A stretch of 64,000 nt of DNA from Azoarcus sp. KH32C (GTDB taxonomy: Bacteria > Pseudomonadota > Gammaproteobacteria > Burkholderiales > Rhodocyclaceae): NCBI RefSeq assembly GCF_000349945.1, contig NC_020516.1, positions 3,658,001-3,722,000 on the forward strand, written 5' to 3'. Shown here in pieces: positions 47,092 through 55,882 of this stretch. The translations under genes were made by a program, and so were the position numbers. The stretch's first letter is position 1; each line of letters begins with the position of its first letter. The notes under the pieces are model-generated. The model ran no database searches. It had not been told where the DNA came from and was given only the letters and a program-made list of their open reading frames with translations.

Positions 47092-47468
47092 ATGGCCGTC
47101 CGCACATGTCGCACCAGACGTCGCAGCCGTTCATGCTGCAGCGGCAGCGGAAGATGTCCGAGATAACGCAGCCCGAGGCGCCGGCACACGGTCTCCGCGT
47201 GAGCCGGGTCTTCGAGCGGACCATAAATCACCACGGCAGCCGGCTGCGGCTGATCGGCGATGCGACGCAGGATGTGCGTCGCCGCGCTGTCGCCTCCGTC
47301 GAGACCGCAAAACACCACGTCCGCCAGCCCCGGCAAGCGCTCCATCACCGGAGCTTCCCGTTCCGGGACCACCTGGACGTGTTCGACGCCAAGTTCGCGC
47401 AAGTGCCCGGTCAATCCGGCCACCTCGTACCCGTCGCTTTCCACAACCAGCACTCGGAGCTCATGCAC
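47082..47468 (-). CDS. Degenerate stand-alone receiver domain
   Basis: A 128-residue receiver-like protein. GTG at 47468 is chosen because GGGGGAG lies upstream; ATG 47513 extends it without a site. The fold pattern is kept (LRVLVVESDGYEVAGL; LADVVFCGLDGGD; AAVVIYGPLED; GLRYLGHLPLPLQHERL). The acidic pocket is reduced to ESD, the phospho-Asp position reads Gly55, and the conserved Lys reads His105. It probably cannot be phosphorylated and may be a docking adaptor. It is the first gene of the TonB/YfiR/kinase/HD-GYP operon, with a ten-base overlap to the receptor gene. Confidence 0.7.
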   Translation of the reverse strand: MHELRVLVVESDGYEVAGLTGHLRELGVEHVQVVPEREAPVMERLPGLADVVFCGLDGGDSAATHILRRIADQPQPAAVVIYGPLEDPAHAETVCRRLGLRYLGHLPLPLQHERLRRLVRHVRTAICR

Positions 47469-47578
47469 GGCGCGACTCCCCCGGGGCGGTTCGTCGTCAC
47501 CTGTCCGGCGCACGACGAACCGAAATCGATTGGGCTAAGAGCTGCTAACAGCGTAGGCCGGCCGTGTGACTCCCCAAA

Positions 47579-47610
47579 TCAGGGAATCGGTAATTCCACC
47601 TCAGGAAATC
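47579..47610. promoter_or_regulatory. Tandem direct repeats, probable operator of the TonB/YfiR/HD-GYP operon
   Basis: TCAGGGAATC (47579-47588) and TCAGGAAATC (47601-47610) match in nine of ten bases and start 22 bases apart, two turns of the helix. They lie 111-142 bases before the pseudo-receiver GTG and just after the NarL-type regulator stop. The spacing suggests binding of two dimers on one DNA face; the neighbouring NarL-type regulator is the obvious candidate. Confidence 0.5.
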
Positions 47611-47618
47611 CCTTACAA

Positions 47619-48257
47619 CTAAAGACCTATGACACCGGTACGGATGGCATACCGCACGAGGGAAGGAACATCGTGCAGCTTGAGCCGCTCCATGATCTGC
47701 GCGCGATAGGTTTCGACCGTCTTCGCGCTGAGATCCAGCTCGAAGGCGATCTCCTTCACGCTGGCGCCTTCGGCCAGGCGCTTGAGCACCTCCCGTTGGC
47801 GGGGAGTCAGCAAGGCCTCCGCCCCCTCGGGCGGCAGTTGCCCGGGTCGGCCCTGGGTCGCCGACGAGACGGCGGCAGAAAGCCAGACGTTGCCGTTGGC
47901 CACCGTCCTGACCGCGAGTTCGAGTTCGGCCGGGGCGGCATCCTTCAACAGATAGCCGTGCGCCCCCAGGCTCAGCGCACGCGCAACGTGCTCGCTGTTG
48001 GCATGCATCGACAGCATCAGCACGCGCGTGTCGGGCAATTCCGCCCGGATCAGCTCCAGACAATCGAGCCCGGAGAGCCCCGGCATCTGGATGTCCATGA
48101 TGACCAGGTCCGGCTTCAGCCTGCGGGCCTGTTCCATCGCCTCGATACCATTGCAGGCCGAGGCGACGACCTCATAACCCTCGATCTCGCCGATCAGCAT
48201 CGCCAGCCCCGCCGACAGCAGCTGGTGATCGTCTGCGATTTGGACGCGTACCGTCAC
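47619..48257 (-). CDS. NarL/FixJ-type response regulator
   Basis: A 212-residue regulator. The receiver (about 1-120) has QIADDHQLLSAGL, LVIMDIQMPGLSG with phospho-Asp55 and GYLLKDA. The LuxR helix-turn-helix (about 145-210) has LTPRQREVLKRLAEGASVKEIAFELDLSAKTVETYRAQIMERL. GTG at 48257 is chosen: AGGAG is seven bases upstream and it begins one base after the kinase stop. ATG 48275 would overlap the kinase and has no site. It is the partner of the upstream kinase and a candidate regulator of the downstream operon. Confidence 0.9.
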   Translation of the reverse strand: MTVRVQIADDHQLLSAGLAMLIGEIEGYEVVASACNGIEAMEQARRLKPDLVIMDIQMPGLSGLDCLELIRAELPDTRVLMLSMHANSEHVARALSLGAHGYLLKDAAPAELELAVRTVANGNVWLSAAVSSATQGRPGQLPPEGAEALLTPRQREVLKRLAEGASVKEIAFELDLSAKTVETYRAQIMERLKLHDVPSLVRYAIRTGVIGL

Positions 48258-48258
48258 G

Positions 48259-49419
48259 TCAGGACTCCTGGGCATGCAAACCGGTCGGGATGGATGCGGA
48301 AATCCGGCACCCTTTGCCCGGCATCGAGACGACCTCGAAGCTGCCGCCCAAACCGCAGACCCGTTCCTGCATGCCGAGCAGCCCGAGGCGGTCGCTGCGG
48401 GCCGGCGGGCGCAGGCCCGCGGCCGTGTCGAAGCCGATCCCGTCGTCGGCGATGCTGAGGTCGATCAGCTCCGGCCCGAGCCTCACTTCGACGTCCACCC
48501 GCGTCGCACTCGCGTGCCGAAGCACGTTGGTAACGGATTCCTGCACGATGCGGAAACAGGCGAGCTCGATTTCCGGCGGCAGACGGGTGGCTCCGAGATC
48601 CTCCGACAAGGTCGGGGCGAGAAAGGAGGTCTGGCGGACCCGCTCCAGGTGCCAGCGCAGCGCCGCCGCGAGCCCCAGGTCGTCCAGCTGCGGCGGCCGT
48701 AGCTGATGCACGATGTCGCGCACGCCCTGCATGATGCTGTCGGCGATCTGCAGCGCGTTGTTGAGAGGAATCCGGACCTCCGGGGCAGTGCACTTGCGCC
48801 GCACCATTTCCAGGTTGAGGCACAGCGCGGCGAGCATCTGGCCGATGTCGTCATGCAGTTCCTGGCTCAGGCGCCGGCGCTCCTGCTCCACCTTGCGGCG
48901 CTCCGCTTCCGACAACCGGCGCAGTGCCGCGGCCAGCTCCTCGGTGCGGGCCTGCAGGGCCCGGTTCTTATCCTGCAGCTCCGTCGTCCTGACCGCCAGC
49001 AGTTCCGAGAGCCGTTCGTTTCGATGGAGCATCGCCTGCTGCACTCGCCGGCGTTCGCTCGCGTCCGTGATCGAGACCACGACGCATTGCCCCTCCCCGG
49101 TCGGCATCGGCCCCAGCCCCACCTCGACCGGAAACTCGCTGCCGTTCTTGCGCAGGCCGCGAAGGTCGCGGTTGTTCCCCATCATGCGCGGCGCGGGTTC
49201 GTCCGTGAATGCGGCCCGCAACGTGACGTGTCCCCGACGGTAGCGCTCGGGCATCAGGGTCTCGATGGGCATGCCCGCGAATTCGTCCGCGGAATATCCG
49301 AAGATCTCGGAGGCATGCGCATTCGCGCTCAAAATTCGGCCATCGGGACCGATCACCAGGATCGCTTCCGGGGCGGTCTCGATGATTCTGGCGGCAAGCG
49401 TAGAGAGCTGTCTTGTCAT
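48259..49419 (-). CDS. PAS-domain NarX-type sensor histidine kinase (soluble)
   Basis: A 386-residue kinase from the ATG at 49419 (MTRQLSTLAARIIETAPEAI). A PAS domain (about 8-125) leads through a coiled coil to the HisKA_3 box RRRLSQELHDDIGQML with His189, then the ATPase domain (VLRHASATRVDV, ADDGIGFD, GLLGMQERVCGLGG). There is no membrane segment, so it senses a cytoplasmic signal. The open frame runs back to 49650, but that part crosses a palindrome and promoter-like sequence and has no homology, so the shorter start is preferred. The ribosome site is weak. It is paired with the NarL-type regulator one base downstream. Confidence 0.85.
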   Translation of the reverse strand: MTRQLSTLAARIIETAPEAILVIGPDGRILSANAHASEIFGYSADEFAGMPIETLMPERYRRGHVTLRAAFTDEPAPRMMGNNRDLRGLRKNGSEFPVEVGLGPMPTGEGQCVVVSITDASERRRVQQAMLHRNERLSELLAVRTTELQDKNRALQARTEELAAALRRLSEAERRKVEQERRRLSQELHDDIGQMLAALCLNLEMVRRKCTAPEVRIPLNNALQIADSIMQGVRDIVHQLRPPQLDDLGLAAALRWHLERVRQTSFLAPTLSEDLGATRLPPEIELACFRIVQESVTNVLRHASATRVDVEVRLGPELIDLSIADDGIGFDTAAGLRPPARSDRLGLLGMQERVCGLGGSFEVVSMPGKGCRISASIPTGLHAQES

Positions 49420-49486
49420 CGATGCAATACCAATGACGTCCACTGAATGGCACAGCGATACGGCATCGCTGGGGCGGGGGATTCCT

Positions 49487-49512
49487 GATCTTTGTAGCAT
49501 ACTATAAAGATC
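49487..49512. promoter_or_regulatory. 26-base palindrome upstream of the NarX-type kinase
   Basis: GATCTTT (49487-49493) and AAAGATC (49506-49512) are perfect arms, and the 12 inner bases are nearly symmetric (22 of 26 positions match in total). On the minus strand a TTGCTA and TATGCT pair lies in and before it. It sits about 70-95 bases before the kinase ATG and could be its operator or promoter, or the site of a divergent regulator. Confidence 0.45.
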
Positions 49513-49677
49513 CCAGTAGCAATCCGCCCTCCCCGGACGGACTCCGGCGACGAAATCTTCGAATGGTCCCTCGTCAACGACCACGTGGGCCGAAACGTTT
49601 AGTTGCGTATCCGTGACCCGCTCGAGCCTCCCCATGAGGAATCCCTGCAAGAACCATCATCGCCGCGAGACCATCGC

Positions 49678-51327
49678 ATGCTCGACGTAGTCACGCAGCC
49701 CACCACCGAGGAAGCGCTGCCGGCAGTCGCACCGGCACGCATCAGGCGCCTTGCCTTTGCGCTGCTGATCGCACTGGGCTTGTTTGCGCTCCTCGCATTC
49801 CGTCAGTACGGAATCAGCAACGACGAAGAGGTTCAACACACCTATGGTCGGATGCTGCTCGATTTCTATATCTCGGGCTTCGCAGACCACAGCGCGTTCG
49901 CCTACAAGAATCTGTACCTATACGGCGGTCTCTTCGACCTGATCGCGGCGACACTCGAACGTGTCGTTCCGATGAACGTCTGGGACCTTCGCCACCTGCT
50001 GTCGGCCGCCTTCGGCCTGCTCGGCCTCGCCGGCACCTGGCTGCTCGCGCGCCGGCTGATGGGCGAGGCGGCCGGCCTGGCCGCCCTCGCGCTACTGGCC
50101 CTCACCGGTGCCTGGACGGGCGCGATGTTCACCCACACCAAGGACGTGCCGTTCGCGGCCATGATGATTTGGGCGCTGTATTTCACGACCCGCTTTGCGG
50201 CACGACTGCCGCAAGTGCGGGCGCGGGACGTGGCGGGACTCGGGCTGGCGATCGGCTGTGCGTTCGGCCTGCGGGTGGGCGCGGTGTTCGCCGTCCTCTA
50301 CCTCGGCGTCGCCGTTACGGCCGCTGCGTGGATGTGCGGTCACGACCTCGCGTCACGTAGCGCCGTGTTGGGCCGCGCAGCGCTCGGACTCGTTCCGGCG
50401 GGCCTGCTCGCCGCGGCCCTGACGATCCTGTTCTGGCCATGGGTGGTCATGGCGCCGGACAACCTCATCCTCGCGATGCGCACCTTTTCGCACTTCGCCT
50501 TCAACCTCGACACGATCCTCGACGGCGTCGTGATGAAGATCGGTGCCGTGCCCGGCACCTATCTGCTCGACTATCTCCTCGTACGCTTGCCCGAGCTTTT
50601 CCTGCTCGGCATCGTGCTGGCGCTCGTCGTCGGCGTTCGCGCGCTGCCTTCGCTATTCGCCGGGCATCGGGAACGTGTGGAGGCGCTCCCGTGGCTACCG
50701 GTCGTACTCGCTACGGCGGTCCCGCTCGGCTACGCGCTGATCGCGGCGCCGCCGCTCTACAACGGCATCCGCCACTTCACCTTCCTCTTGCCGCCCCTGG
50801 CGGTCATTGCCGCAGCGGGGCTGCAGGCGGCATGGCGAATCAGCCAGCGCTGGCCGGGAGCGAACGCGGTCGCGCTCGGAGCCTGTCTGCTGCTGGCTTT
50901 CGTTCATCTCGCCACGCTCATCGACCTGCATCCCTACGAATACCTCGCATACAACGACCTGATCGGCGGTCTGCGCGGCGCCGAAGGGCGCTGGGAGGAG
51001 GACTATTGGGCAAGCAGCCTGCGGGAAGCGACGGGTCTGCTGAATGCCTACGTCCATGGCGCCGGCCCGTTGCCGCACCCCTACACCGTGGCGGCCTGCG
51101 CCGAACCGGTGCAGGCCGCGGCCTGGTTGGCGCCTGGGCTGACGATGACGACAGACTGGCTTGCCGCGGACTTCTTCGTTTCGCCGACGCAGATGAACTG
51201 CCACCTCGCCGTGACCGGGCGCATCGTCGCGGAAGTGGTTCGAGACGGAGTGACGATCGCGGTGGTACGCGACCGCCGGGGAGTCAACAGCGCACAACCG
51301 AATCTGAAGCCCTCGGGTCCCGGTTAG
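49678..51327 (+). CDS. GT39/ArnT-like polytopic membrane glycosyltransferase
   Basis: A 549-residue polytopic protein with about 10-11 hydrophobic helices. After the first helix comes YGISNDEEVQHTYG, the acidic motif expected for GT-C (mannosyltransferase/ArnT-like) enzymes that use lipid-linked sugars. Later helices include YNGIRHFTFLLPPLAVIAA and the soluble C-terminal domain begins near 430. ATG 49678 is chosen after CGCGAGA; the frame is open to 49603 without a site. It is divergent from the NarX-type kinase. Acceptor and sugar are unknown. Confidence 0.75.
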   Translation: MLDVVTQPTTEEALPAVAPARIRRLAFALLIALGLFALLAFRQYGISNDEEVQHTYGRMLLDFYISGFADHSAFAYKNLYLYGGLFDLIAATLERVVPMNVWDLRHLLSAAFGLLGLAGTWLLARRLMGEAAGLAALALLALTGAWTGAMFTHTKDVPFAAMMIWALYFTTRFAARLPQVRARDVAGLGLAIGCAFGLRVGAVFAVLYLGVAVTAAAWMCGHDLASRSAVLGRAALGLVPAGLLAAALTILFWPWVVMAPDNLILAMRTFSHFAFNLDTILDGVVMKIGAVPGTYLLDYLLVRLPELFLLGIVLALVVGVRALPSLFAGHRERVEALPWLPVVLATAVPLGYALIAAPPLYNGIRHFTFLLPPLAVIAAAGLQAAWRISQRWPGANAVALGACLLLAFVHLATLIDLHPYEYLAYNDLIGGLRGAEGRWEEDYWASSLREATGLLNAYVHGAGPLPHPYTVAACAEPVQAAAWLAPGLTMTTDWLAADFFVSPTQMNCHLAVTGRIVAEVVRDGVTIAVVRDRRGVNSAQPNLKPSGPG

Positions 51328-51349
51328 AGGGACGGCGCCTGGCCGGCCG

Positions 51350-51622
51350 TCAGAACGTCGTGCAGTTGAAGAAGCCGCGGTGGCCGATGCAGCTCGTCGT
51401 GGTGGGCATGCGGCTGTAACGGTCGAAGTGATCGCGCGCGTTCAGCCGCATGATGCAATCGCGCCACGGATCTGAGTCGGACGCGTAGCCCAGCTTTTCG
51501 CACGCCGGGCCATACACCGCGATCATTTCATCGACTTCGCGCTCGATCTGCGCTGCACGTTGGGCGGGGGTGGTGCAGCCGACGAGAACGGCGACGCACG
51601 CAAGGGTAAGAGCTTTACGCAT
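51350..51622 (-). CDS. Small secreted lipoprotein
   Basis: A 90-residue lipoprotein. The signal LTLACVAVLVGC ends in a lipobox LVGC with Cys near 16. The mature part has AQIEREVDEMIAVYGPACEKLGYASDSDPWRDCIMRL and ends with Cys residues, suggesting two disulfides. ATG at 51622 has GGAG six bases upstream; GTG 51625 is also in frame. The lipobox is clear; function unknown. It converges on the GT39 gene. Confidence 0.75.
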   Translation of the reverse strand: MRKALTLACVAVLVGCTTPAQRAAQIEREVDEMIAVYGPACEKLGYASDSDPWRDCIMRLNARDHFDRYSRMPTTTSCIGHRGFFNCTTF

Positions 51623-51736
51623 CACGGACTCCGTATCGAGAGACTTCTTTTCCCCTCTGTTCCGTACAGTTAGAGAAGCGTTGCGTCCGGTGGTTTCCGC
51701 CGCCGGATCGGGCCGGGCAAATGCCGGAACGCTACC

Positions 51737-51742
51737 TATAAT
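51737..51742 (+). promoter_or_regulatory. Consensus -10 hexamer before the PhnD-like gene
   Basis: TATAAT lies 32 bases before the ATG at 51775. No good -35 is seen 17 bases upstream (GC-rich there), so an activator or extended element may be needed. It would drive the PhnD-like/kinase/HD-GYP operon. Confidence 0.5.
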
Positions 51743-51774
51743 TGCGGATAGAAATCATTACCGGGGAGCATTGC

Positions 51775-52611
51775 ATGATCCACCGCGTGATGTTTGGCCT
51801 CGCCGCCCTGTGCATCGCATTCGCGGCCCATGCGCAGCCGGCCGTCTACCGCTTTTCGCCGGTCAACCAATGGGACATCAACAAGACGGTCGCGTACTGG
51901 AACCCGATCATCAACTATGTCTCGGAAAAGAGCGGCCTCCAGCTCGAACTCAAGATCGGCCGGACCTCGGCGGACACGACGGCATATGTTCTCGCGCAGG
52001 AGGTCGAGTTCGTCTTCAGCAACCACCTTTTCAGCCCGGAACGTCGCCGGCTCGGGTGGAAGGTGTTCGGCCGGCGCCAGCCCTCGGAGATCCGCGGCGC
52101 GATCGCGGTGCCGGCCGACTCCCCGATCACCAAGCTCGAAGAACTCCGGGACCAGGAGGTCGCGTTTGCCGGGCCGGAAGCCTTCATCGGCTACAAGGTG
52201 CCCTATCCCTACCTGTTGTCGAAGGGCATCGACGTCAAGGTCGTCTTCGGCGGGAACCAGAACGCCGCCTTTGCGCAGTTGTTCGCGGGCAAAGCCAAGG
52301 CCGTCGGCAGCAACTCCTTCCTGACTGACGCCTACACGGTGAAGGAGAACAAGAACTTTCGCGTGCTATGGACCTCCGAGCCCTATCACGACCTTGCCCT
52401 GATGGCGTCGTCCAAGGTCCCGGACAAGGACCTGAAGGCGATTGCCGATGCGTTCATCTCGATGCATCAGGATCCGCGCGGCCGCGAGATCCTGCACCGG
52501 GCGTCGATGGAGGTGGGGATTGCGGCCGATTCGTACTTCATCCCGGCCACCGAGGCCGATTTCGCGAACTATCGCCGCTTCTACGATTCGGCGCCGGCCT
52601 TGCTGCGCTGA
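51775..52611 (+). CDS. PhnD-like periplasmic binding protein
   Basis: A 278-residue phosphate/phosphonate-type (PhnD) binding protein. The signal peptide is VMFGLAALCIAFAAHA. YRFSPVNQWDINKTVAYWNPIINYVSEKSG and VAFAGPEAFIGYKVPYPYLL are family stretches. GGGGAG precedes the ATG. No transport genes adjoin; a hybrid kinase starts 30 bases on and an HD-GYP regulator follows. It is therefore likely a ligand receptor for that kinase. The ligand is unknown, since the PhnD family binds several anionic compounds. Confidence 0.88.
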   Translation: MIHRVMFGLAALCIAFAAHAQPAVYRFSPVNQWDINKTVAYWNPIINYVSEKSGLQLELKIGRTSADTTAYVLAQEVEFVFSNHLFSPERRRLGWKVFGRRQPSEIRGAIAVPADSPITKLEELRDQEVAFAGPEAFIGYKVPYPYLLSKGIDVKVVFGGNQNAAFAQLFAGKAKAVGSNSFLTDAYTVKENKNFRVLWTSEPYHDLALMASSKVPDKDLKAIADAFISMHQDPRGREILHRASMEVGIAADSYFIPATEADFANYRRFYDSAPALLR

Positions 52612-52641
52612 ACGGCAGTCGGGGCCTCGCGGGGGACTGCG

Positions 52642-55600
52642 ATGTCGCTGATGAACCGCCTGCTCCCGAAATCGCTGGTCGCGCGCGTCTATGCGCTGAC
52701 CTTGCTGACGCTGCTGCTGTTCGTGAGCCTGGGCGTCGGCGTCTTCTACCGCTACCAGTTCCGCGGCAATATCCAGGATGCACAGGACTCCGCCACGATG
52801 ATCGTCGAGGTCGTCGCACAGGTGATCGGCGAAAGTGCCGCCATCGGCGACTACGACACGATCAAGCGCACGCTGGACAAGGCGATCCTGCGCTCGCCCT
52901 TCGAATCCGGAGCCTTCATCGATCTGCAGGGTGGAGTCATTCGTACACGAAAGTCCCAACCGCCTGACGTGCCTCCTCCACACTGGCTACGGCAGGAAGT
53001 GGCCGAGCAGTTGTACGAGGTAAACCGAAATATCGTCGTCGGCGGGGTGGATTTTGGTGTATTGCGCCTGACTTTTGCCGTCGACCAGATCGCGGGAGAT
53101 CTATGGGAGCTGTTTCGCGCAGCGCTCGGGGTCGCGGCGGCGAGCGTGACCGGCGGCCTGCTGCTGATCTGGCTTCCGTTGAAGCGCTGGCTGGGCACGC
53201 TCGAACGCGTGCAGAGCTTCGAACGCGATCAAGCACAGGGGGTCGATTCGAGCGCTGAACTCATCGACGAAGTCCCGGCCGAGTTCCGTCACATGTTCGA
53301 AGTCCTGGCGAACACTTCAAACACGCTGCGCAAGGAACTGGCGACGCGCGAAAACGCAATGAATTCGCTGCGCTCGCTCCTCGAATCGATCCTGCCGGCA
53401 AATGCCGGCGCAAACGGCAATGTCCCCGACGACATCGAGGCGGTGTCGAACCTGATCCGGGATCTCGTCACCGAGCGGGAAGCGAGCCGCCGGGCGCTCG
53501 ACAACCAGAAATTCGCCCTCGACCAGCACGCCATCGTCAGCATCACGGATCGAAGCGGCCTCATCACCTACGCCAACGACCGCTTCTGCGAGATCTCCGG
53601 CTATTCGCGCGAGGAATTGGTCGGGACGAATCACCGCCTGGTCAATTCCGGCTATCACCCGCCGGAATTTTTCGCCGACCTGTGGCGCACGATCCTGTCG
53701 GGCCGGGTATGGCACGGGGAAATCAAGAATCGGGCTAAGGGCGGATCGTCGTTCTGGGTGAACGCGACCATCGTTCCGCTCGCCGATGCGGACGGCAAGC
53801 TGTCCCAGTTCATCGCCATCCGGACCGACATCACCGAGCGCAAACGCGTCGAGCAGGAATTGCAGGATGCGAAGCTCGCGGCCGAAGCGGCGAATCAGGC
53901 GAAAAGCGACTTCCTCGCCAACATGAGCCACGAGATCCGCACACCAATGAACGGCATCATCGGCATGACCGAGCTGGTCCTCGATACCGCCCTCGACACC
54001 GGGCAGCGAGAGCATCTCGAGATCGTCCGCTCCTCGGCCGAGTCACTGCTCGTGATCCTCAACGATATCCTCGACTTCTCCAAGATCGAAGCCGGGAAAC
54101 TTGTCGTCGAGCACATTTCCTTCAACCTTCCGCTGGCGATTTCCGAAACGCTCAAGTGCCTCGCCGTCCGAGCGGGCAAGAAGGGCCTGCAACTCCACTG
54201 CGAACTGTCCGAGGACCTACCCGCCTACGTTTCGGGGGACCCGGGCCGGCTGCGGCAGGTCCTGACCAATCTGTGCGACAACGCGATCAAGTTCACAGAC
54301 ACCGGATCGATCACGGTGCGCGCGACGACCGAAGCCGGCGACGATCGGCATTGCGTCATCCACGTCTCGGTGGCGGACACCGGCATCGGTATCGGGCACG
54401 ACCAGCAGAAGAAGGTCTTCGCGGCCTTTGATCAAGCAGACACGTCGACGACCCGGAAATTCGGTGGCAGCGGCCTGGGCCTGACGATCTGCTCACGGCT
54501 GGTCGGCCTGATGGGCGGGAGGATCTGGCTTGAGAGCGAAATCGGACGCGGCAGCACCTTCCACTTCACCGTGGACATGCAGCGTGTCGCGGGCGAAGGC
54601 GCGGTTGGCGAAGCCCTGCCGCCGCTCTCGACCTGGCCGGACGTGCCGGCGCTCGTCGCAGACGGCGACCCTGCCCAGCGTCGCAGCCTCGCGCAGTGGC
54701 TGCGCGCGTGGAGCTTCACCGTGGATGAAGCGGCCGACGGCCACCAGGCGCTGGGGAAATGCCGCGCCGCGCCGCCCGGCGAATGTCCCTACCGCGTCAT
54801 CCTGATCGACTCCGCCCTGCCCGCGCTGGATGGATTCGGCTTCGCCGAGGCGATGCGGAATGAAGGTCGGAGCGCCGACGTGCAGATGGTCATGCTGTCG
54901 GCCAGGGGAGAAAAAGGAGACGCCCGACGCTGCCGCGAGCTCGGCCTGGCGGCCTACCTGAGCAAGCCGACGACGCCGCTCGAACTCCGCGACACGCTGA
55001 CGCGCGTGCTCGCCGCGCGGGAACCGGACGCAGTGGCCGGCACCGAACCGGATCTCGTCACCCGGCACACGCTGAAGGAACATCAGCGTCACCTGTCGAT
55101 CCTGCTCGTCGAAGACCATCCGATCAACCAGAAGCTCGCCGCCGAGCTGTTCGAAATGTGGGGCCACCGGGTCACGCTGGCCGCGAACGGGCACGAGGCC
55201 GTCGACCTCTTCCCGACGATGCATTGGGACATCGTGTTCATGGACATGCAGATGCCGGTGATGGGCGGCGTCGAGGCGACGCGCCTCATCCGCGCCTCGG
55301 AGCCTCCGGGACGGCGAACGCCGATCATCGCGATGACGGCCAGCGCGATGAGCGAAGACCGCAAGCGCTGCCTCGAAGCCGGCATGGACGACCACATCGC
55401 CAAGCCGATCGACCGCCAGGCGGTCCATCGCCTGCTCGAACAGTACGGAGCGCGGGGAGGCGTCGCACTGGCGGCCGCCCCGCCGCCCGTGGTCAGCGTC
55501 TCCCCCGCAACGATCGAAGCGGCGCTCGACGGATTGGACCCGGAACTCGTCGGCGTGGTCGGGAAGGTGATTGCAGTGCATCTGCCGATGGACCTCGCCG

Positions 55601-55848
55601 GCGCGCGCGAGGCGTCGCGGCGGCGCAGCTGGCCGGAGCTGCGCCACGCGGCACACAACATGAAGAGCACCTTTGGGCTCCTGGGCATGACCGACCTTGC
55701 CAACATTGCCCAGTGGATCGAGTCCAATCCCGAGGGGACAGACAAGAGGACCCTGGACGAACTCCAGGTGACCGTGGACGTGATCGTGAACGCGCTGTCC
55801 AGAAAGCCCGGGCCTGCGGTCAGGCAGGACGGCATCAAAGCACATTAG
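52642..55848 (+). CDS. Hybrid sensor histidine kinase (PAS-HK-REC-REC-HPt)
   Basis: A 1068-residue kinase. TM helices (about 16-36 and 157-179) enclose a ~120-residue periplasmic domain. PAS (about 285-400), the H-box ANMSHEIRTPMNGI with His430, an ATPase domain (ADTGIGIGHDQQKKVF, GGSGLGLTICSRL), two receivers (a divergent first, VPALVADGDPAQR with LIDSALPALDG; a second, ILLVEDHPINQ with VFMDMQMPVMGG) and a C-terminal HPt domain (LRHAAHNMKSTFGLLG) follow. The likely input is the PhnD-like protein encoded just upstream. The relay would end on the HD-GYP regulator 34 bases downstream. It resembles the kinase at 41139 in plan but has no CHASE8 signature. Confidence 0.93.
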   Translation: MSLMNRLLPKSLVARVYALTLLTLLLFVSLGVGVFYRYQFRGNIQDAQDSATMIVEVVAQVIGESAAIGDYDTIKRTLDKAILRSPFESGAFIDLQGGVIRTRKSQPPDVPPPHWLRQEVAEQLYEVNRNIVVGGVDFGVLRLTFAVDQIAGDLWELFRAALGVAAASVTGGLLLIWLPLKRWLGTLERVQSFERDQAQGVDSSAELIDEVPAEFRHMFEVLANTSNTLRKELATRENAMNSLRSLLESILPANAGANGNVPDDIEAVSNLIRDLVTEREASRRALDNQKFALDQHAIVSITDRSGLITYANDRFCEISGYSREELVGTNHRLVNSGYHPPEFFADLWRTILSGRVWHGEIKNRAKGGSSFWVNATIVPLADADGKLSQFIAIRTDITERKRVEQELQDAKLAAEAANQAKSDFLANMSHEIRTPMNGIIGMTELVLDTALDTGQREHLEIVRSSAESLLVILNDILDFSKIEAGKLVVEHISFNLPLAISETLKCLAVRAGKKGLQLHCELSEDLPAYVSGDPGRLRQVLTNLCDNAIKFTDTGSITVRATTEAGDDRHCVIHVSVADTGIGIGHDQQKKVFAAFDQADTSTTRKFGGSGLGLTICSRLVGLMGGRIWLESEIGRGSTFHFTVDMQRVAGEGAVGEALPPLSTWPDVPALVADGDPAQRRSLAQWLRAWSFTVDEAADGHQALGKCRAAPPGECPYRVILIDSALPALDGFGFAEAMRNEGRSADVQMVMLSARGEKGDARRCRELGLAAYLSKPTTPLELRDTLTRVLAAREPDAVAGTEPDLVTRHTLKEHQRHLSILLVEDHPINQKLAAELFEMWGHRVTLAANGHEAVDLFPTMHWDIVFMDMQMPVMGGVEATRLIRASEPPGRRTPIIAMTASAMSEDRKRCLEAGMDDHIAKPIDRQAVHRLLEQYGARGGVALAAAPPPVVSVSPATIEAALDGLDPELVGVVGKVIAVHLPMDLAGAREASRRRSWPELRHAAHNMKSTFGLLGMTDLANIAQWIESNPEGTDKRTLDELQVTVDVIVNALSRKPGPAVRQDGIKAH

Positions 55849-55882
55849 CCACCCACGCGGATCGATCCGCACCGGAAGGCAC

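Noticed and set aside
49420..49650. N-terminal extension of the NarX-type kinase (77 codons)
   Set aside because: It has no homology, crosses a palindrome and promoter-like sequence, and lacks a good ribosome site. The PAS domain starts right after the shorter ATG.
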